DNA of 64,000 nt from DASQZK01 sp963764345 (GCA_963764345.1 CAVXSF010000001.1:110232-174231), one strand, 5' to 3'. Shown: positions 1-9,185, numbered from the stretch's first letter. Translations and numbers: made by a program. The notes: a model not told the origin generated them from the sequence alone.

Positions 1-2
1 TT

Positions 3-1364
3 CCTTTGAAACGAACAGTGGATGAAGCTACCATGGCATGTCCTACTGTCGAGCATGTATTCATTGCACGCCGTACCGGAGGCAAGATCCCTTTTTTTCC
101 GCCGCGTGATATCTGGCTTGATGAAGCCATGGAGGCTGAAAGGCCCTATTGTCCTATCGAGCACATGGATTCTGAAGACACCCTGTTTCTTCTATATACA
201 TCCGGAAGCACCGGCAAACCCAAGGGTGTTTCGCATACCACTGCAGGATACCTGTTGTACACTGCACTTACGCATAAATATGTTTTCGACTATCACGACG
301 GAGAAGTATTTGCCTGTGTGGCCGACATCGGCTGGATTACCGGTCATTCCTATGTTGTATATGGCCCCCTTCTGAACGGTGCTACTACCGTGCTTTTCGA
401 GAGTATACCCAATTATCCTGATGCCGGCAGGTATTGGGAAATGGTTGAGCGGTTAAAAATCAACCAGTTTTATACAGCACCCACGGCAATAAGGGCTATC
501 CAGAGGGAGGGAGATGCCTTTGTGAAAAAATATGACCGGTCGAGCCTCAGGATCCTGGGTACCGTTGGTGAGCCTATCAATCCCGACACCTGGAAATGGT
601 ACTATAATGTAGTAGGCGAAGGCCGGTGTTCTATTGTCGATACCTGGTGGCAGACGGAAACAGGAGGTATCCTGATCACACCGTTGCCCGGGGCTACCCC
701 TGAAAAGCCCGGCTCAGCCACTCTACCGTTCTTTGGTATCGAACCGGTACTGTTGTCTCCGGAAGGTGAAGAGCTCCAGGGGAATGGCGTGTCCGGCCTG
801 CTGGCCATCAAAAAGCCGTGGCCTGCGATGGCAAGGACCATTCAGGGTGACCATAAACGGTTTTTTCAGACTTACCTCGAACCTTACAAAGGCTATTACC
901 TTACAGGCGACGGGGCAATCCGGGATGAGGAAGGGTATTACTGGATCACCGGAAGGGTTGACGATGTCATGAATGTATCGGGTCACCGTATCGGCTCGGC
1001 TGAAGTGGAGAGTGCTCTTGTGGCCCATCCGTTCTGTTCTGAAGCAGCCGTTGTGGGTTATCCGCATGAGATTAAAGGTGAGGGTATTTTTGCGTATGTT
1101 ATCCTTCACGAAGATTCAGAGGTTCAAGATGGATTGGTGGGAGAGCTCCGGAATGAGGTCCGAAGGCATATCGGCGCTTTTGCCACACCCGATCAGATCC
1201 TGATCGCCCCGGCTCTTCCTAAAACCCGTTCCGGAAAAATCATGCGGCGTATCCTGCGTAAAATAGCAGCTAACCAGGTTTCTGACCTCGGGGATATATC
1301 CACCCTGGCGGACCCTTCTGTAGTCGACAAACTCGTAGCCCTGAGAGCAAAACTTGAGAAATAG
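3..1364 (+). CDS. acs: Acetyl-CoA synthetase, AMP-forming (C-terminal part; runs off the left edge)
   Basis: This enzyme activates acetate to acetyl-CoA through acetyl-AMP in the cytoplasm. The reading frame is open to the first codon of the window, so the N-terminal third or so lies upstream; the full family is about 630-650 residues and about 453 are present. The adenylate-forming P-loop YTSGSTGKPKG is near residue 65, the core motif WWQTETGG is near 215, the hinge region YYLTGDGAIRDEEGYYWITG follows near 300, and the C-terminal SGKIMRR contains the lysine that is acetylated in regulated homologues. It converges on the HD hydrolase with only 25 bases between them. The assignment is secure; propionyl-CoA synthetase is the main alternative. 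Confidence 0.95.
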   Translation, partial: PLKRTVDEATMACPTVEHVFIARRTGGKIPFFPPRDIWLDEAMEAERPYCPIEHMDSEDTLFLLYTSGSTGKPKGVSHTTAGYLLYTALTHKYVFDYHDGEVFACVADIGWITGHSYVVYGPLLNGATTVLFESIPNYPDAGRYWEMVERLKINQFYTAPTAIRAIQREGDAFVKKYDRSSLRILGTVGEPINPDTWKWYYNVVGEGRCSIVDTWWQTETGGILITPLPGATPEKPGSATLPFFGIEPVLLSPEGEELQGNGVSGLLAIKKPWPAMARTIQGDHKRFFQTYLEPYKGYYLTGDGAIRDEEGYYWITGRVDDVMNVSGHRIGSAEVESALVAHPFCSEAAVVGYPHEIKGEGIFAYVILHEDSEVQDGLVGELRNEVRRHIGAFATPDQILIAPALPKTRSGKIMRRILRKIAANQVSDLGDISTLADPSVVDKLVALRAKLEK

Positions 1365-1389
1365 GGTGAGGTGGAAGCCTGAAATAAGA

Positions 1390-2043
1390 TCAGAAACTTC
1401 CATCCCATTCGCTGAAAAAACGGTCCAGGAATTCTTCCATAAAAGCATGACGCTGCTCAGCGATCCTCTTTCCTTCTGAAGTATTCATCAGATCTTTGAG
1501 AAGGAGGAGTTTTTCATAAAAGTGATTAATGGTAGGTGCGTCGCTACCGTAATATTCCGCTTTAGAACTGTAGGTGCGGGGCGGAATGCCGGGGTCATAA
1601 ATCTTCCTGTTTTTGAAACCACCGTAATTGAATGTTCGGGCAATACCGATCGCACCAATCGCATCGAGCCGGTCTGCATCCTGAACAACCATCAGTTCGG
1701 GCGATTTGCTGATGTTTTCCTCAAGCCCTCCTTTGAAGGAAATATGCCGGATGATGTCCAATACCTGATCAACGACCGCCGTTTCAACCAGTATGCTTTC
1801 GAGGAACTCTTTTGCCATAATCAGGCCTTTTTCATCGTCACCTCCGTGGAATTTAGGATCCGCAATATCATGAAGCAAAGCACCGAGCTCACAAACAAAA
1901 TCATCCGCATTTTCAGTACGCAGAATCTGTTTGGTGTTGTTCCATACCCTGAATACATGCCACCAGTCGTGTCCTCCTTCCGCATTGCTGAGTTGTTGCT
2001 TTACAAATTCGATCGTTTTTTGGATTATTTCTGTCTGGCTCAT
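1390..2043 (-). CDS. HD-domain phosphohydrolase (YedJ-like)
   Basis: A 217-residue soluble protein of the HD metal-dependent phosphohydrolase superfamily. The metal-binding residues are visible as H in GGHDWWHVFRV (residues 23-33), the HD pair in GALLHDIAD (about residue 56) and the distal D in VVQDADRLDAIGAIG (about residue 125). This pattern matches the YedJ-type subgroup. The natural substrate of that group is not established, so only hydrolysis of a phosphoester or nucleotide can be proposed. It is transcribed leftwards and convergently with acs; the rnf operon on the same strand ends about 285 bases upstream of it, so it is probably transcribed separately. Confidence 0.85.
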   Translation of the reverse strand: MSQTEIIQKTIEFVKQQLSNAEGGHDWWHVFRVWNNTKQILRTENADDFVCELGALLHDIADPKFHGGDDEKGLIMAKEFLESILVETAVVDQVLDIIRHISFKGGLEENISKSPELMVVQDADRLDAIGAIGIARTFNYGGFKNRKIYDPGIPPRTYSSKAEYYGSDAPTINHFYEKLLLLKDLMNTSEGKRIAEQRHAFMEEFLDRFFSEWDGSF

Positions 2044-2328
2044 TGATCAGGTGTTAAAGAAAACTGCACCCGCCCGACACGAAGGAGCAGGCATGGCAAC
2101 TGAAAAACAAAGATAGCTACAGGAGGGTAATGATGCTATTAAATTTTGAAAAAGGCTGGTAAATTTCAAATAAGATTCAATTTTAAGGTGCCATTTTGCA
2201 AACGGTACCCACAGATTATTAACCTTTTGCAGAACCCGTCCGTTTTCATGGTTGAATGGCTGAAAAGTGCCGGGATCAGCTGAGATATGAGAGTGGTGTC
2301 TGTGATTTTGGATCGTTGATGAGGCTAT

Positions 2329-2907
2329 CTACATTTTAACGATGCCGGCGAATCCCATAAAAGCCAAAGCCAGCAGTCCGGCAGTGATAAAAGCGATCGG
2401 CACTCCCCGCATCGGTTTGGGGATGTTGAGCAACTCAAGTTGTTCCCGGATGGCAGAGAATAAAATAAGGGCAAGGCCAAAACCAAGAGCATTCCCAGCT
2501 GAAAAAAACACACTCTCAACGAGGTTAAAATCTTTCTGAACGGTGAGTACAGCCACTCCAAGAACGGCACAGTTGGTGGTTATGAGCGGAAGGAATATCC
2601 CCAGAGCCTGGTACAGCGAAGGGCTCACTTTCTTGAGAATGATCTCCACGAGCTGGACCAGGGCGGCGATCACGAGGATAAAGGTGATGGTCCTCGCAAA
2701 TTCGATGCCGATGGGAACCAGGAGATAGGTGTACAGAAGATAGGTCACGGAAGTAGCAATGACCATGACGAACATCACGGCTCCGGTCATTCCCAGGGCA
2801 GTCTCCACCTTGTTTGACACACCGATAAAAGGGCATATACCCAGGAACTGTGTAAGAACGATGTTGCTTACAAAAACGGTTGATATAAGTATAAGAATAT
2901 ATTCCAT
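2329..2907 (-). CDS. rnfA: Rnf complex subunit A
   Basis: An integral membrane subunit of the Rnf ferredoxin:NAD+ oxidoreductase, 192 residues with six predicted membrane segments, the usual size. The N-terminus (SNIVLTQFLGICPFIGVSN) is the family hallmark, with the conserved Cys that in studied Rnf complexes helps hold the membrane-embedded FeS centre with RnfE. The second half carries the mirrored TTNCAVLGVA motif. It is the last gene of the seven-gene operon running right to left and starts 11 bases after rnfE ends. RnfA and RnfE are homologous and insert in opposite topology. The NqrE subunit of Na+-NQR is related, but the presence of rnfB and rnfC decides for Rnf. Confidence 0.96.
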   Translation of the reverse strand: MEYILILISTVFVSNIVLTQFLGICPFIGVSNKVETALGMTGAVMFVMVIATSVTYLLYTYLLVPIGIEFARTITFILVIAALVQLVEIILKKVSPSLYQALGIFLPLITTNCAVLGVAVLTVQKDFNLVESVFFSAGNALGFGLALILFSAIREQLELLNIPKPMRGVPIAFITAGLLALAFMGFAGIVKM

Positions 2908-2918
2908 GGAGCTGCAAA

Positions 2919-3506
2919 TTAGTAGATTCGTTTTTTAAGTTTATGCATCAGCATGATAAGATATCCGAGGGCGATGAAAGCTCCGGGAGGCAGGATAAAG
3001 AGAAGCATACCGTCGCCACTGATCAGCTTATGTCCGAACACGGATCCGTTTCCAAGCAATTCCCTTACACTGCCGAGAATTGTCAGGGCTAAGGCAAAAC
3101 CCAGGCCCATACCGAGTCCGTCTATAATGGAACTGATGAATGTGTTTTTAGATGCGAAAGCTTCTGCCCGGCCAAGAACGATACAGTTTACCACGATCAG
3201 GGGAATGAAGAGCCCGAGAGCTTTGTACAGGTCGGGAACGTACCCTTTCATCACCAGTTCAACGACAGTCACGAAGGTTGCGATGATCACAATAAAAGCC
3301 GGTATTCTGACTTTATCGGGGATGGCATTTTTCACGAGTGAAACAACCAGGTTGGACATGGTCAGCACAAAGGTGGTAGCCAGACCCATACCCAGGCCGT
3401 TCACCGCCGAGGTGCTTACACCGAGGGTAGGGCAGAGGCCGAGGAAAAGGACAAAGACGGCATTTTCCTTGAGCAGTCCTTTACTGAAATTCTGCCATTG
3501 ATTCAT
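2919..3506 (-). CDS. rnfE: Rnf complex subunit E
   Basis: An integral membrane subunit, 195 residues, paralogous to RnfA with six predicted membrane segments. Family signatures are FVLFLGLCPTLGVSTSAVNG near residue 18 and VNCIVLGRAEAFASKN near residue 105; the Cys residues in these motifs correspond to those ligating the intramembrane FeS centre. The C-terminus is short and basic (MHKLKKRIY). It lies between rnfG (five bases upstream) and rnfA and is surely co-transcribed with them. The equivalent NqrD is the only close alternative. Confidence 0.95.
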   Translation of the reverse strand: MNQWQNFSKGLLKENAVFVLFLGLCPTLGVSTSAVNGLGMGLATTFVLTMSNLVVSLVKNAIPDKVRIPAFIVIIATFVTVVELVMKGYVPDLYKALGLFIPLIVVNCIVLGRAEAFASKNTFISSIIDGLGMGLGFALALTILGSVRELLGNGSVFGHKLISGDGMLLFILPPGAFIALGYLIMLMHKLKKRIY

Positions 3507-3511
3507 TTCGT

Positions 3512-4108
3512 TCAGTTTTTTTCGTTATTCAGTTTTCCTTTTTCAAAAATGAAAGCGTTATACGCTCTCTCCACGGCATCGCAGTAGGCCCGCGATGAAA
3601 TGGTAGAGGCGGTGATCGCATCCACATCTCCCCGGTCTTTCTTCACCGCTAATTTGAAGTCCGAAGGGTTCTTTCCTTCAAACTGCACTTCAAAATTCGA
3701 TTTAGACCGTTCAATTTTCTGTCCCAGGCCCGGTGTTTCCTGGTGTGAGAGGACTTTGATGCTGGTGATGGTGCCATCCATCTTAAAGCCGACCATAAGG
3801 GTGATAAGTCCGCTGAAGCCTTTATTTGTGTAGGTTTCAACAGCCATACCGATGAGTTTCCCGTCAACTTTGGCAGGATAAAACGTCAGGCTGTCCTTAT
3901 CGGAAGGTACTTTGAAGCTTTCCCGGTATGGGTCGTTGCTGAATTCGGGGATTACTTGTTTTATAGCTTCGTTTTTCTTGTTAATCTCCACCATCCTGAT
4001 TGGTTCCTTCGTAAGTTCATACACAAAGCCGAGGGTACCTGAAGAGATGAAGGTAACCAGGAAAAGGGTGATGACCATGTTTTTGAAGCTGGATTCTTTC
4101 TTAGCCAT
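3512..4108 (-). CDS. rnfG: Rnf complex subunit G (FMN-binding)
   Basis: A membrane-anchored periplasmic flavoprotein that carries covalently bound FMN. I chose the ATG at 4108 (MAKKESSFKNMV) rather than an in-frame upstream codon at 4195, because the single N-terminal membrane helix follows directly and a strong GGGAGGTC ribosome site sits just before it. That gives about 198 residues, normal for RnfG. The FMN_bind domain occupies the C-terminal half (GFSGLITLMVGF, then HQETPGLGQKIE). The flavinylation site is in DAITASTISS near the end, slightly different from the usual SGATxS pattern. The start overlaps the end of rnfD by eight bases, indicating translational coupling. Confidence 0.94.
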   Translation of the reverse strand: MAKKESSFKNMVITLFLVTFISSGTLGFVYELTKEPIRMVEINKKNEAIKQVIPEFSNDPYRESFKVPSDKDSLTFYPAKVDGKLIGMAVETYTNKGFSGLITLMVGFKMDGTITSIKVLSHQETPGLGQKIERSKSNFEVQFEGKNPSDFKLAVKKDRGDVDAITASTISSRAYCDAVERAYNAFIFEKGKLNNEKN

Positions 4109-5093
4109 TTTTGACCTCCCCAAAACGTTTTGGTTTGAAATACTTGTTGATGAGGGGGGTAAAACCATTGCCCAGAAGGATGGCGAACTGCACACCTTCG
4201 GGGTAGGAACCGAACACCCTGATCAGCACCGTCAGGATACCAATGCCGATGCCATAGATGAGCATACCCTTTTTTGACATCGGTGAAGTAACATAATCCG
4301 TTGCCATGAAGATAGCTCCCAGCATCAGTCCACCTGTCAGGAGATGGAACAACGGGTTGGCAAACCGCTGACTGTCGGACATCCAGAGTATAGAGGTGAA
4401 AACAGCAACTGTAAGGAGTATACTCACGGGGATATGCCAGGTGATGATCTTTTTCCACAGCATATAGATAAGGCCCAGGATCAGGGCAAAGGCAGCGACC
4501 TCACCGGCTGATCCTTCCATTTTTCCAAGGAACATATCGAGGTAAGAAGGCATCTTGTTCATGATCTCCGACAGCGGGGCATGGCTGGCAGAACTTTCAT
4601 TCAGAATGCTAAGGGGTGTGGCACCCGTCGCGGCGTCCGTATAGCTGAACCACTGACCGGGTTTGGGATACGACGTCATGGCTGCCGGAAATGAGACGAA
4701 GAGAAACACACGGCCTACCAGTGCGGGATTAAACGGATTGTTCCCCAGTCCTCCGAAGGTCATCTTTCCCACGCCGATCGCCACCAGGGCACCGGTGATG
4801 ACCATCCAGAACGGCAGGTTGGCGGGCAGGCAGAAAGCTAGAAGAAGGCCTGTCAGTGCGGCGGAACCATCGAGGTGCATCGGTTTCTGTTGCAGGATGA
4901 ATTTTGCTATCAGGTATTCGAAAACGATGCACGAGACTACCGATGTGGCCGTAATAATGATCATTCCGATTCCGAAGTAAAAGACAGATACGGCCAGGGC
5001 AGGCAGCAGTGCAAAGATCACCCCATACATCAGCCTGGGAACTGAATCCCGTGTTTGTACATGTGGTGAAGGAGAGATAGTAAGCATTTTCAT
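4101..5093 (-). CDS. rnfD: Rnf complex subunit D
   Basis: The large membrane subunit of the Rnf complex, 330 residues with about eight to ten membrane helices and a periplasmic loop. The loop carries the covalent FMN attachment region (TDAATGATPLS near residue 155). Other family blocks are FNPALVGRVFLF (near 125) and MATDYVTSPMSKKG (near 270). RnfD passes electrons between the periplasmic flavin of RnfG and the quinone-like or flavin centres in the membrane and is thought to form part of the ion path. It starts 23 bases after rnfC ends and its stop overlaps the rnfG start. Confidence 0.96.
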   Translation of the reverse strand: MKMLTISPSPHVQTRDSVPRLMYGVIFALLPALAVSVFYFGIGMIIITATSVVSCIVFEYLIAKFILQQKPMHLDGSAALTGLLLAFCLPANLPFWMVITGALVAIGVGKMTFGGLGNNPFNPALVGRVFLFVSFPAAMTSYPKPGQWFSYTDAATGATPLSILNESSASHAPLSEIMNKMPSYLDMFLGKMEGSAGEVAAFALILGLIYMLWKKIITWHIPVSILLTVAVFTSILWMSDSQRFANPLFHLLTGGLMLGAIFMATDYVTSPMSKKGMLIYGIGIGILTVLIRVFGSYPEGVQFAILLGNGFTPLINKYFKPKRFGEVKNG

Positions 5094-5116
5094 ATCATTG
5101 TATCTGATCCGTTATA

Positions 5117-6454
5117 TCAATTTGTTGTTTTTCTCTTTCTGATCATCGCTCCGACTTTGGATTTGCCAAGTCGTATATAATCCAGCAGAGGCCGGTTGCT
5201 CGGACAGATGAAGCTGCAGGAACCGCATTCGATGCAGTCCATCGTCTTTTCCTTTTCCATGGATTCCCATTTTTCTCTTTCCGAAAGACTCATCAAGAGA
5301 AATGGTTCGAGACCCATCGGACAGGCTGTGACACACCTGGTGCAGCGGATACAGTTACGCACTTCTTTCCGGTGGGCTTCATCTTCAGGCATCACCAGGA
5401 TTCCCGAAGTACCTTTTATGACAGGGACATCGGTGGTGCTGAGTGCTTTCCCCATCATCGGTCCCCCGCTGATGATTTTTCCGGTGTCTTCCGGCACACC
5501 GCCTGCGGCATCGATGAGGGCCGAGACCGGCGTGCCGATCCTGACCACGAAATTCCCCGGATTTTCGAGGGATTTTCCGGCAACGGTGACCACACGTTCA
5601 ATAAGGGGTTTGTTTTTCTGAACGGCTTCATAAACCGCGTAAATACTTCCCACATTAAAGGCAACGACGCCAACGTCGATGGGGAGTCCCCCGGAGGGTA
5701 CCTCCCTGCCGAGAAGAGCCTGGATGAGTTGTTTTTCACCGCCCTGTGGATATTTCACCTCAAGGGCCACAACCGTTACCCCATCCTGCTCAGCGGCTAG
5801 ATTTGTCAAGAGGGCGATGGCATCGGGCTTGTTATTTTCTATGCCGATGATGGCCTTGTCAACTTTCAGAGCCTTCATCATGATCCGGATGCCCGTCATC
5901 AGTTCCCGGCTTTTTGCAAGCATCAGCGCGTGGTCGGCCGTAAGGTATGGTTCGCACTCCACCCCGTTGATCACAAGGTATTCTGCTTTTTTACCCTGGG
6001 GCAACGTCAGCTTGACATGTGAGGGGAAAGTGGCTCCGCCAAGTCCTACTATTCCGGCTCCGAGAATTTTTTGAATGATCTCTTCTCCCGGGTAGGGGAT
6101 ATCTGTCTTCAGATCCTGCGAACGGTCGATGCCTTCTGTCCACTCATCGCCTTCAACTTTGATCTGAACAGCCATCCTCCGGTATCCTGAGCTGTCGGTG
6201 AAAAGGTCAGTTTTCTGAACCGTCCCGGAAACAGATGAATGTACCCTGGCAGATACAAAACCTGCTGATTCGGCGATCATCTGCCCGGTTTTCACCACAT
6301 CGCCTTTTTTTACCAATAAAGTGGCAGGTGCTCCGATATGCTGAGATATGGGTATGATGACCATTTCAGGGAGAGGAAGAACATGAAGAGCCCTTCCGGC
6401 GGTCAGTTTAAAATCTCCCGGATGAACACCGCCTATGGAAAATGTTTTTAGCAC
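5117..6454 (-). CDS. rnfC: Rnf complex subunit C (NADH/flavin/FeS subunit)
   Basis: The peripheral cytoplasmic subunit that binds NAD(H) and FMN and carries two [4Fe-4S] clusters, 445 residues. In order: a barrel-sandwich RnfC N-terminal domain (residues 1-100), the complex I 51-kDa-like NADH/FMN fold with GLGGATFPSHVK (about 135) and NGVECEPYLTADH (about 165), an SLBB-like region, and the ferredoxin motifs CIRCTRCVTACP (about 370) and CIECGSCSFICP (about 408). The length matches compact RnfC proteins without the repetitive C-terminal tail of the gammaproteobacterial form. It lies between rnfB and rnfD. Confidence 0.96.
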   Translation of the reverse strand: MLKTFSIGGVHPGDFKLTAGRALHVLPLPEMVIIPISQHIGAPATLLVKKGDVVKTGQMIAESAGFVSARVHSSVSGTVQKTDLFTDSSGYRRMAVQIKVEGDEWTEGIDRSQDLKTDIPYPGEEIIQKILGAGIVGLGGATFPSHVKLTLPQGKKAEYLVINGVECEPYLTADHALMLAKSRELMTGIRIMMKALKVDKAIIGIENNKPDAIALLTNLAAEQDGVTVVALEVKYPQGGEKQLIQALLGREVPSGGLPIDVGVVAFNVGSIYAVYEAVQKNKPLIERVVTVAGKSLENPGNFVVRIGTPVSALIDAAGGVPEDTGKIISGGPMMGKALSTTDVPVIKGTSGILVMPEDEAHRKEVRNCIRCTRCVTACPMGLEPFLLMSLSEREKWESMEKEKTMDCIECGSCSFICPSNRPLLDYIRLGKSKVGAMIRKRKTTN

Positions 6455-6479
6455 GTTTTTTCTCCTGGCTTAGTTATAA

Positions 6480-7343
6480 TTATGCTTGTTGGATTTCTTC
6501 AGCCGGCTCATTCTTCTCCTTCCGCGGCGGGAAGTTGATCTCCAGTATTGCGTTCGTCGGACACTCGGGTACACATTTACGGCACAGCCGGCACTTAAAC
6601 GGATCAATATAGGCCAGGTTGTTTTCCATTGTAATGGCATCGAAAGGACAAACCTTCACGCATTTCCCACAACCGATGCAGGCTACCTGGCAGTTTTTGC
6701 GTGCCACTCCGCCCTTCTCCTCGTTTATACAGCTGATGAAAATATTCCGGTTTTTCGGATATTTTTTCCGGAGTTCTATGATATTTCTCGGACAGGCTTT
6801 CACACAGGCCGCACAGGCTGTGCACTTATCCTCGTCCACCTCGGGCAGCCCGGTGTCCGGGTTCATATGGATGGCATCAAAATTGCACGATTCAACACAA
6901 TCGCCGCAGCTGAGACATCCATGAGGACACCCGCCTTCTCCGGCATACAGGCTATTCGCGACAGCACAGGAAAGAGCTCCTTCATACAGATTGACCTGCG
7001 GGCGGAATTCCGGCCGGCCGTTGCAGCGAACTACAGCCACTTTGGCATCCTGTGTTACCACCTCACGACCCAGAATCTCAGCCAGTTTACTCATAACTGC
7101 ATTACCACCAACCGGACAGTAAAGGTCGTTGAGGACGTCGGATTTAACCAGTGCTTCGGCAAAATTCCGGCAACCCGCAAAACCACACCCCCCGCAATTC
7201 GCCGAGGGGAGTTCTGCTTCAACCAGGTCGATACGGGGATCTTCATAAACTTTGAATTTCTGTGCTACAAAGTAAAGGATCACAGCGGAAACTATCCCGA
7301 TGGTACTAAGCGAAATAATGGTATATAAAACAATATTGCTCAT
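6480..7343 (-). CDS. rnfB: Rnf complex subunit B (polyferredoxin)
   Basis: The electron-entry subunit that takes electrons from reduced ferredoxin. I place the start at ATG 7343 (MSNIVLYTIIS), which gives 287 residues with one N-terminal membrane helix; an in-frame codon at 7469 would add a tail overlapping rseC. After the helix comes the Fe-S domain CGGCGFAGC (about residue 50) with the downstream Cys near 75, then paired ferredoxin motifs: CLSCGDCVESC, CTACAACVKACP, CIGCGKCVKVCP and CRLCRKCVPECP. The four motifs imply four [4Fe-4S] clusters beyond the N-terminal one, as in other long RnfB proteins. It begins one base after the rseC stop. Confidence 0.96.
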   Translation of the reverse strand: MSNIVLYTIISLSTIGIVSAVILYFVAQKFKVYEDPRIDLVEAELPSANCGGCGFAGCRNFAEALVKSDVLNDLYCPVGGNAVMSKLAEILGREVVTQDAKVAVVRCNGRPEFRPQVNLYEGALSCAVANSLYAGEGGCPHGCLSCGDCVESCNFDAIHMNPDTGLPEVDEDKCTACAACVKACPRNIIELRKKYPKNRNIFISCINEEKGGVARKNCQVACIGCGKCVKVCPFDAITMENNLAYIDPFKCRLCRKCVPECPTNAILEINFPPRKEKNEPAEEIQQA

Positions 7344-7344
7344 A

Positions 7345-7768
7345 TTATACAGACTTTCTGATGGAAAAACTAAAAGTACGGGCCAGTTTGTCCCTGAAAA
7401 GGTATACCACAAAATAGTAGGGCACAAGGGTGCCCAGCGAAAGAATTCCTGCCTTGAGTTCTGTAACACCGCTTCCCGTCAGGATCAGCAAAACAGTCAG
7501 TAAAATCAGAAATGGATAGACATAACCGATAAGCACAGCTTTGGTCCCGAGCGAGGACTTCATCATAACTTCCACCAGATCTCCTTTCCGGAATCCACCG
7601 CCGGAATCCGGTACAAGGATCTCCTTGTCTTCCATGTCGGAAACAGAACACATCCCCCGTGGCATGACAACCGACACAAGCGGAAACGGATGTGATTTTC
7701 ACCCTGATAACCTCATTGCTGATATATTCAACGATTCCCTGATGTTCAATGGCATTACCAGATGACAT
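7345..7768 (-). CDS. rseC: RseC/MucC-like positive regulator, first gene of rnf operon (apparent +1 frameshift)
   Basis: A SoxR-reducing / RseC family membrane protein, which precedes rnfB in many Bacteroidota. The frame from ATG 7768 reads EHQGIVEYISNEVIRVK then SVSACVGCHA, and the frame ending at 7345 supplies MCSVSDMEDKEI followed by two membrane helices. Joining them by removing one G from the five-G run (plus-strand C-run 7654-7658) gives a protein of about 140 residues with the family CxxC...C pattern and normal length. Without the repair the first frame ends in an unrelated tail. I infer a sequencing error or a very recent mutation. The homologous role is in sigma-E/SoxR signalling; the function beside rnf is not established. 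Confidence 0.82.
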
Positions 7769-7772
7769 AGAT

Positions 7773-7804
7773 CCTCCTGTGGTTGGAAATTCAGTACAAA
7801 ATTA
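7773..7804 (-). promoter_or_regulatory. Probable rnf operon -7 element and ribosome binding site
   Basis: On the minus strand AGGAGG (plus 7773-7778) lies four bases before the rseC ATG, an unusually strong ribosome site for this phylum. About 20 bases further upstream TAATTTTG (plus 7797-7804) matches the Bacteroidota -7 consensus TAnnTTTG. No good -33 TTTG is at the expected distance, so the promoter part is tentative. Confidence 0.4.
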
Positions 7805-8117
7805 TCATTACCATATGATTAAAAGTTGCTTTTTGTCATATTCTGGAATGATCGAAATAATTTAGGTTGATTTTAAATAATAGCTGTGCATCCCTGAATA
7901 CAACTGAATCTGTTTTAAAAACACCTAAATTTTCAAGCCCGGGATAATATTCGGGGATCATGCTGAAGATTTTTCTGCGGCTTGAAAGACTGAAGCGTGG
8001 AAAAAGAATGTTATATAAACTGACCAGCAATGAAAAATTAGACGGAACAGGGAAAACTTTTTAAAGGATTTCCCGGGTGTTTTATAACTTTATGCTGTTT
8101 TTCAGGAGAGAGTAGTT
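7805..8117. other. Divergent intergenic region, no gene seen
   Basis: About 310 AT-rich bases separate the divergent rnf operon and glycyl-radical activase gene. No open frame with family resemblance was found on either strand. A near-consensus TAACTTTA at 8085-8092 lies 26 bases before the activase ATG and is followed by an AGGAGAG ribosome site near 8104, so it could be that gene's -7 element. Confidence 0.4.
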
Positions 8118-8999
8118 ATGCAGGAAGGAATGATATTTGCCATACACCGTTTTGCATTGAATGACGGACCGGGGATCAGAACCACCGTATTTTTGAAATC
8201 CTGTCCCCTGAACTGTGCCTGGTGCCATAATCCGGAATCCATTTCAGGAAAGCCGGAAATTGCTTTTTTTGATGAACACTGCACTTTATGCGGTTCATGC
8301 GCTGAAGTCTGTCCCCATCAGGCACATACTTTCGTCGATGGTCTTCACATTTTCAATCATGAGCTTTGCGAGGCCTGCGGCCAGTGTGTGGAAGTTTGTC
8401 CATCAGACGCTCTCCGGAAAACAGGCTACATGATTTCCCCGGATGAGCTCATTCATGAAGTACGGAAAGATATCCCTTATTTCAGGGAATCGGGAGGCGG
8501 GCTGACGCTTTCAGGTGGCGAACCCCTGGCCCAGCCGGAATTTACCCTTGATATTCTCAGGAAAGCCAAAGCAGAAGACATTCATACCTGTCTTGATACC
8601 TGCGGGCTGGCACCTACCTCCCTGTTCATGAAAACACTGCCAATGGTAAATCTTTACTTTTTCGATTATAAGCATCATGATCCTGACCTGCATAAAGCTT
8701 ACACTGGTGTTGGAAATACACTGATACTGAAAAATCTTGACTTCCTGATCAGTCATGATGCATCTGTGCATTTACGCTGCCCGGTCATTCCCGGGATTAA
8801 TGATACGGATGAACATCTGCAGTCCATCCTGGACCTTAAGAAAAAGTATCCCTCACTCAGGGGTATCACTCTGCTGCCATATCATAACGCGGCAAGATCA
8901 AAGAATCACCGGTATGGATACAGCTTACGCTTTGCAGAGCCGAATGTGCCGGTCGGTTCCCTGGTGGAGAAATGGCAGGCGATCATCGACGGGGCCTGA
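8118..8999 (+). CDS. Glycyl-radical enzyme activating protein (radical SAM, PflA-like with ferredoxin insert)
   Basis: A radical S-adenosylmethionine enzyme that installs the glycyl radical on a partner enzyme. The SAM-cluster motif is CAWCHNPE near residue 33 (the CxxxCxxC, with the first Cys in SCPLN), followed directly by two ferredoxin motifs CTLCGSCAEVCP (about 56) and CEACGQCVEVCP (about 88), then SGGGLTLSGGEPLAQP (about 123). The extra two-cluster insert separates it from plain PflA and NrdG and points to the group activating PFL2, diol dehydratase, choline lyase or arylacetate/benzylsuccinate-type enzymes. No glycyl-radical enzyme is in the window, so the partner cannot be named. Length 293 is typical. 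A ribosome site AGGAGAG precedes the ATG. Confidence 0.9.
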   Translation: MQEGMIFAIHRFALNDGPGIRTTVFLKSCPLNCAWCHNPESISGKPEIAFFDEHCTLCGSCAEVCPHQAHTFVDGLHIFNHELCEACGQCVEVCPSDALRKTGYMISPDELIHEVRKDIPYFRESGGGLTLSGGEPLAQPEFTLDILRKAKAEDIHTCLDTCGLAPTSLFMKTLPMVNLYFFDYKHHDPDLHKAYTGVGNTLILKNLDFLISHDASVHLRCPVIPGINDTDEHLQSILDLKKKYPSLRGITLLPYHNAARSKNHRYGYSLRFAEPNVPVGSLVEKWQAIIDGA

Positions 9000-9185
9000 T
9001 GCCCCCGTAAATATCCGGCTTAAAACACAGTGAAAGGATCATTGCAGCATACTGAATGACAGCTCAGTAGATTTTACGTTTTGTTAAAGTTGGTTAAGAG
9101 AACATCCTGGAGCAGGGAAGAGGAGTGGGGTTTTAGGAATTATGATTAGCTTTGGGCACTTATGTTTAACCGGAGATACAGACAC

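Noticed and set aside
1522..2046. Plus-strand open frame of 174 codons opposite the HD hydrolase
   Set aside because: The HD motifs and normal length on the minus strand identify the real gene.
6486..7328. Plus-strand open frame of 280 codons opposite rnfB
   Set aside because: It is antisense to an unmistakable polyferredoxin gene, has no family resemblance and reflects the codon structure of rnfB.
7345..7768. Programmed frameshift in rseC
   Set aside because: A G5 run alone without a slippery heptamer and downstream structure is weak evidence, and five other genes show the same one-base excess, which favours sequencing error.
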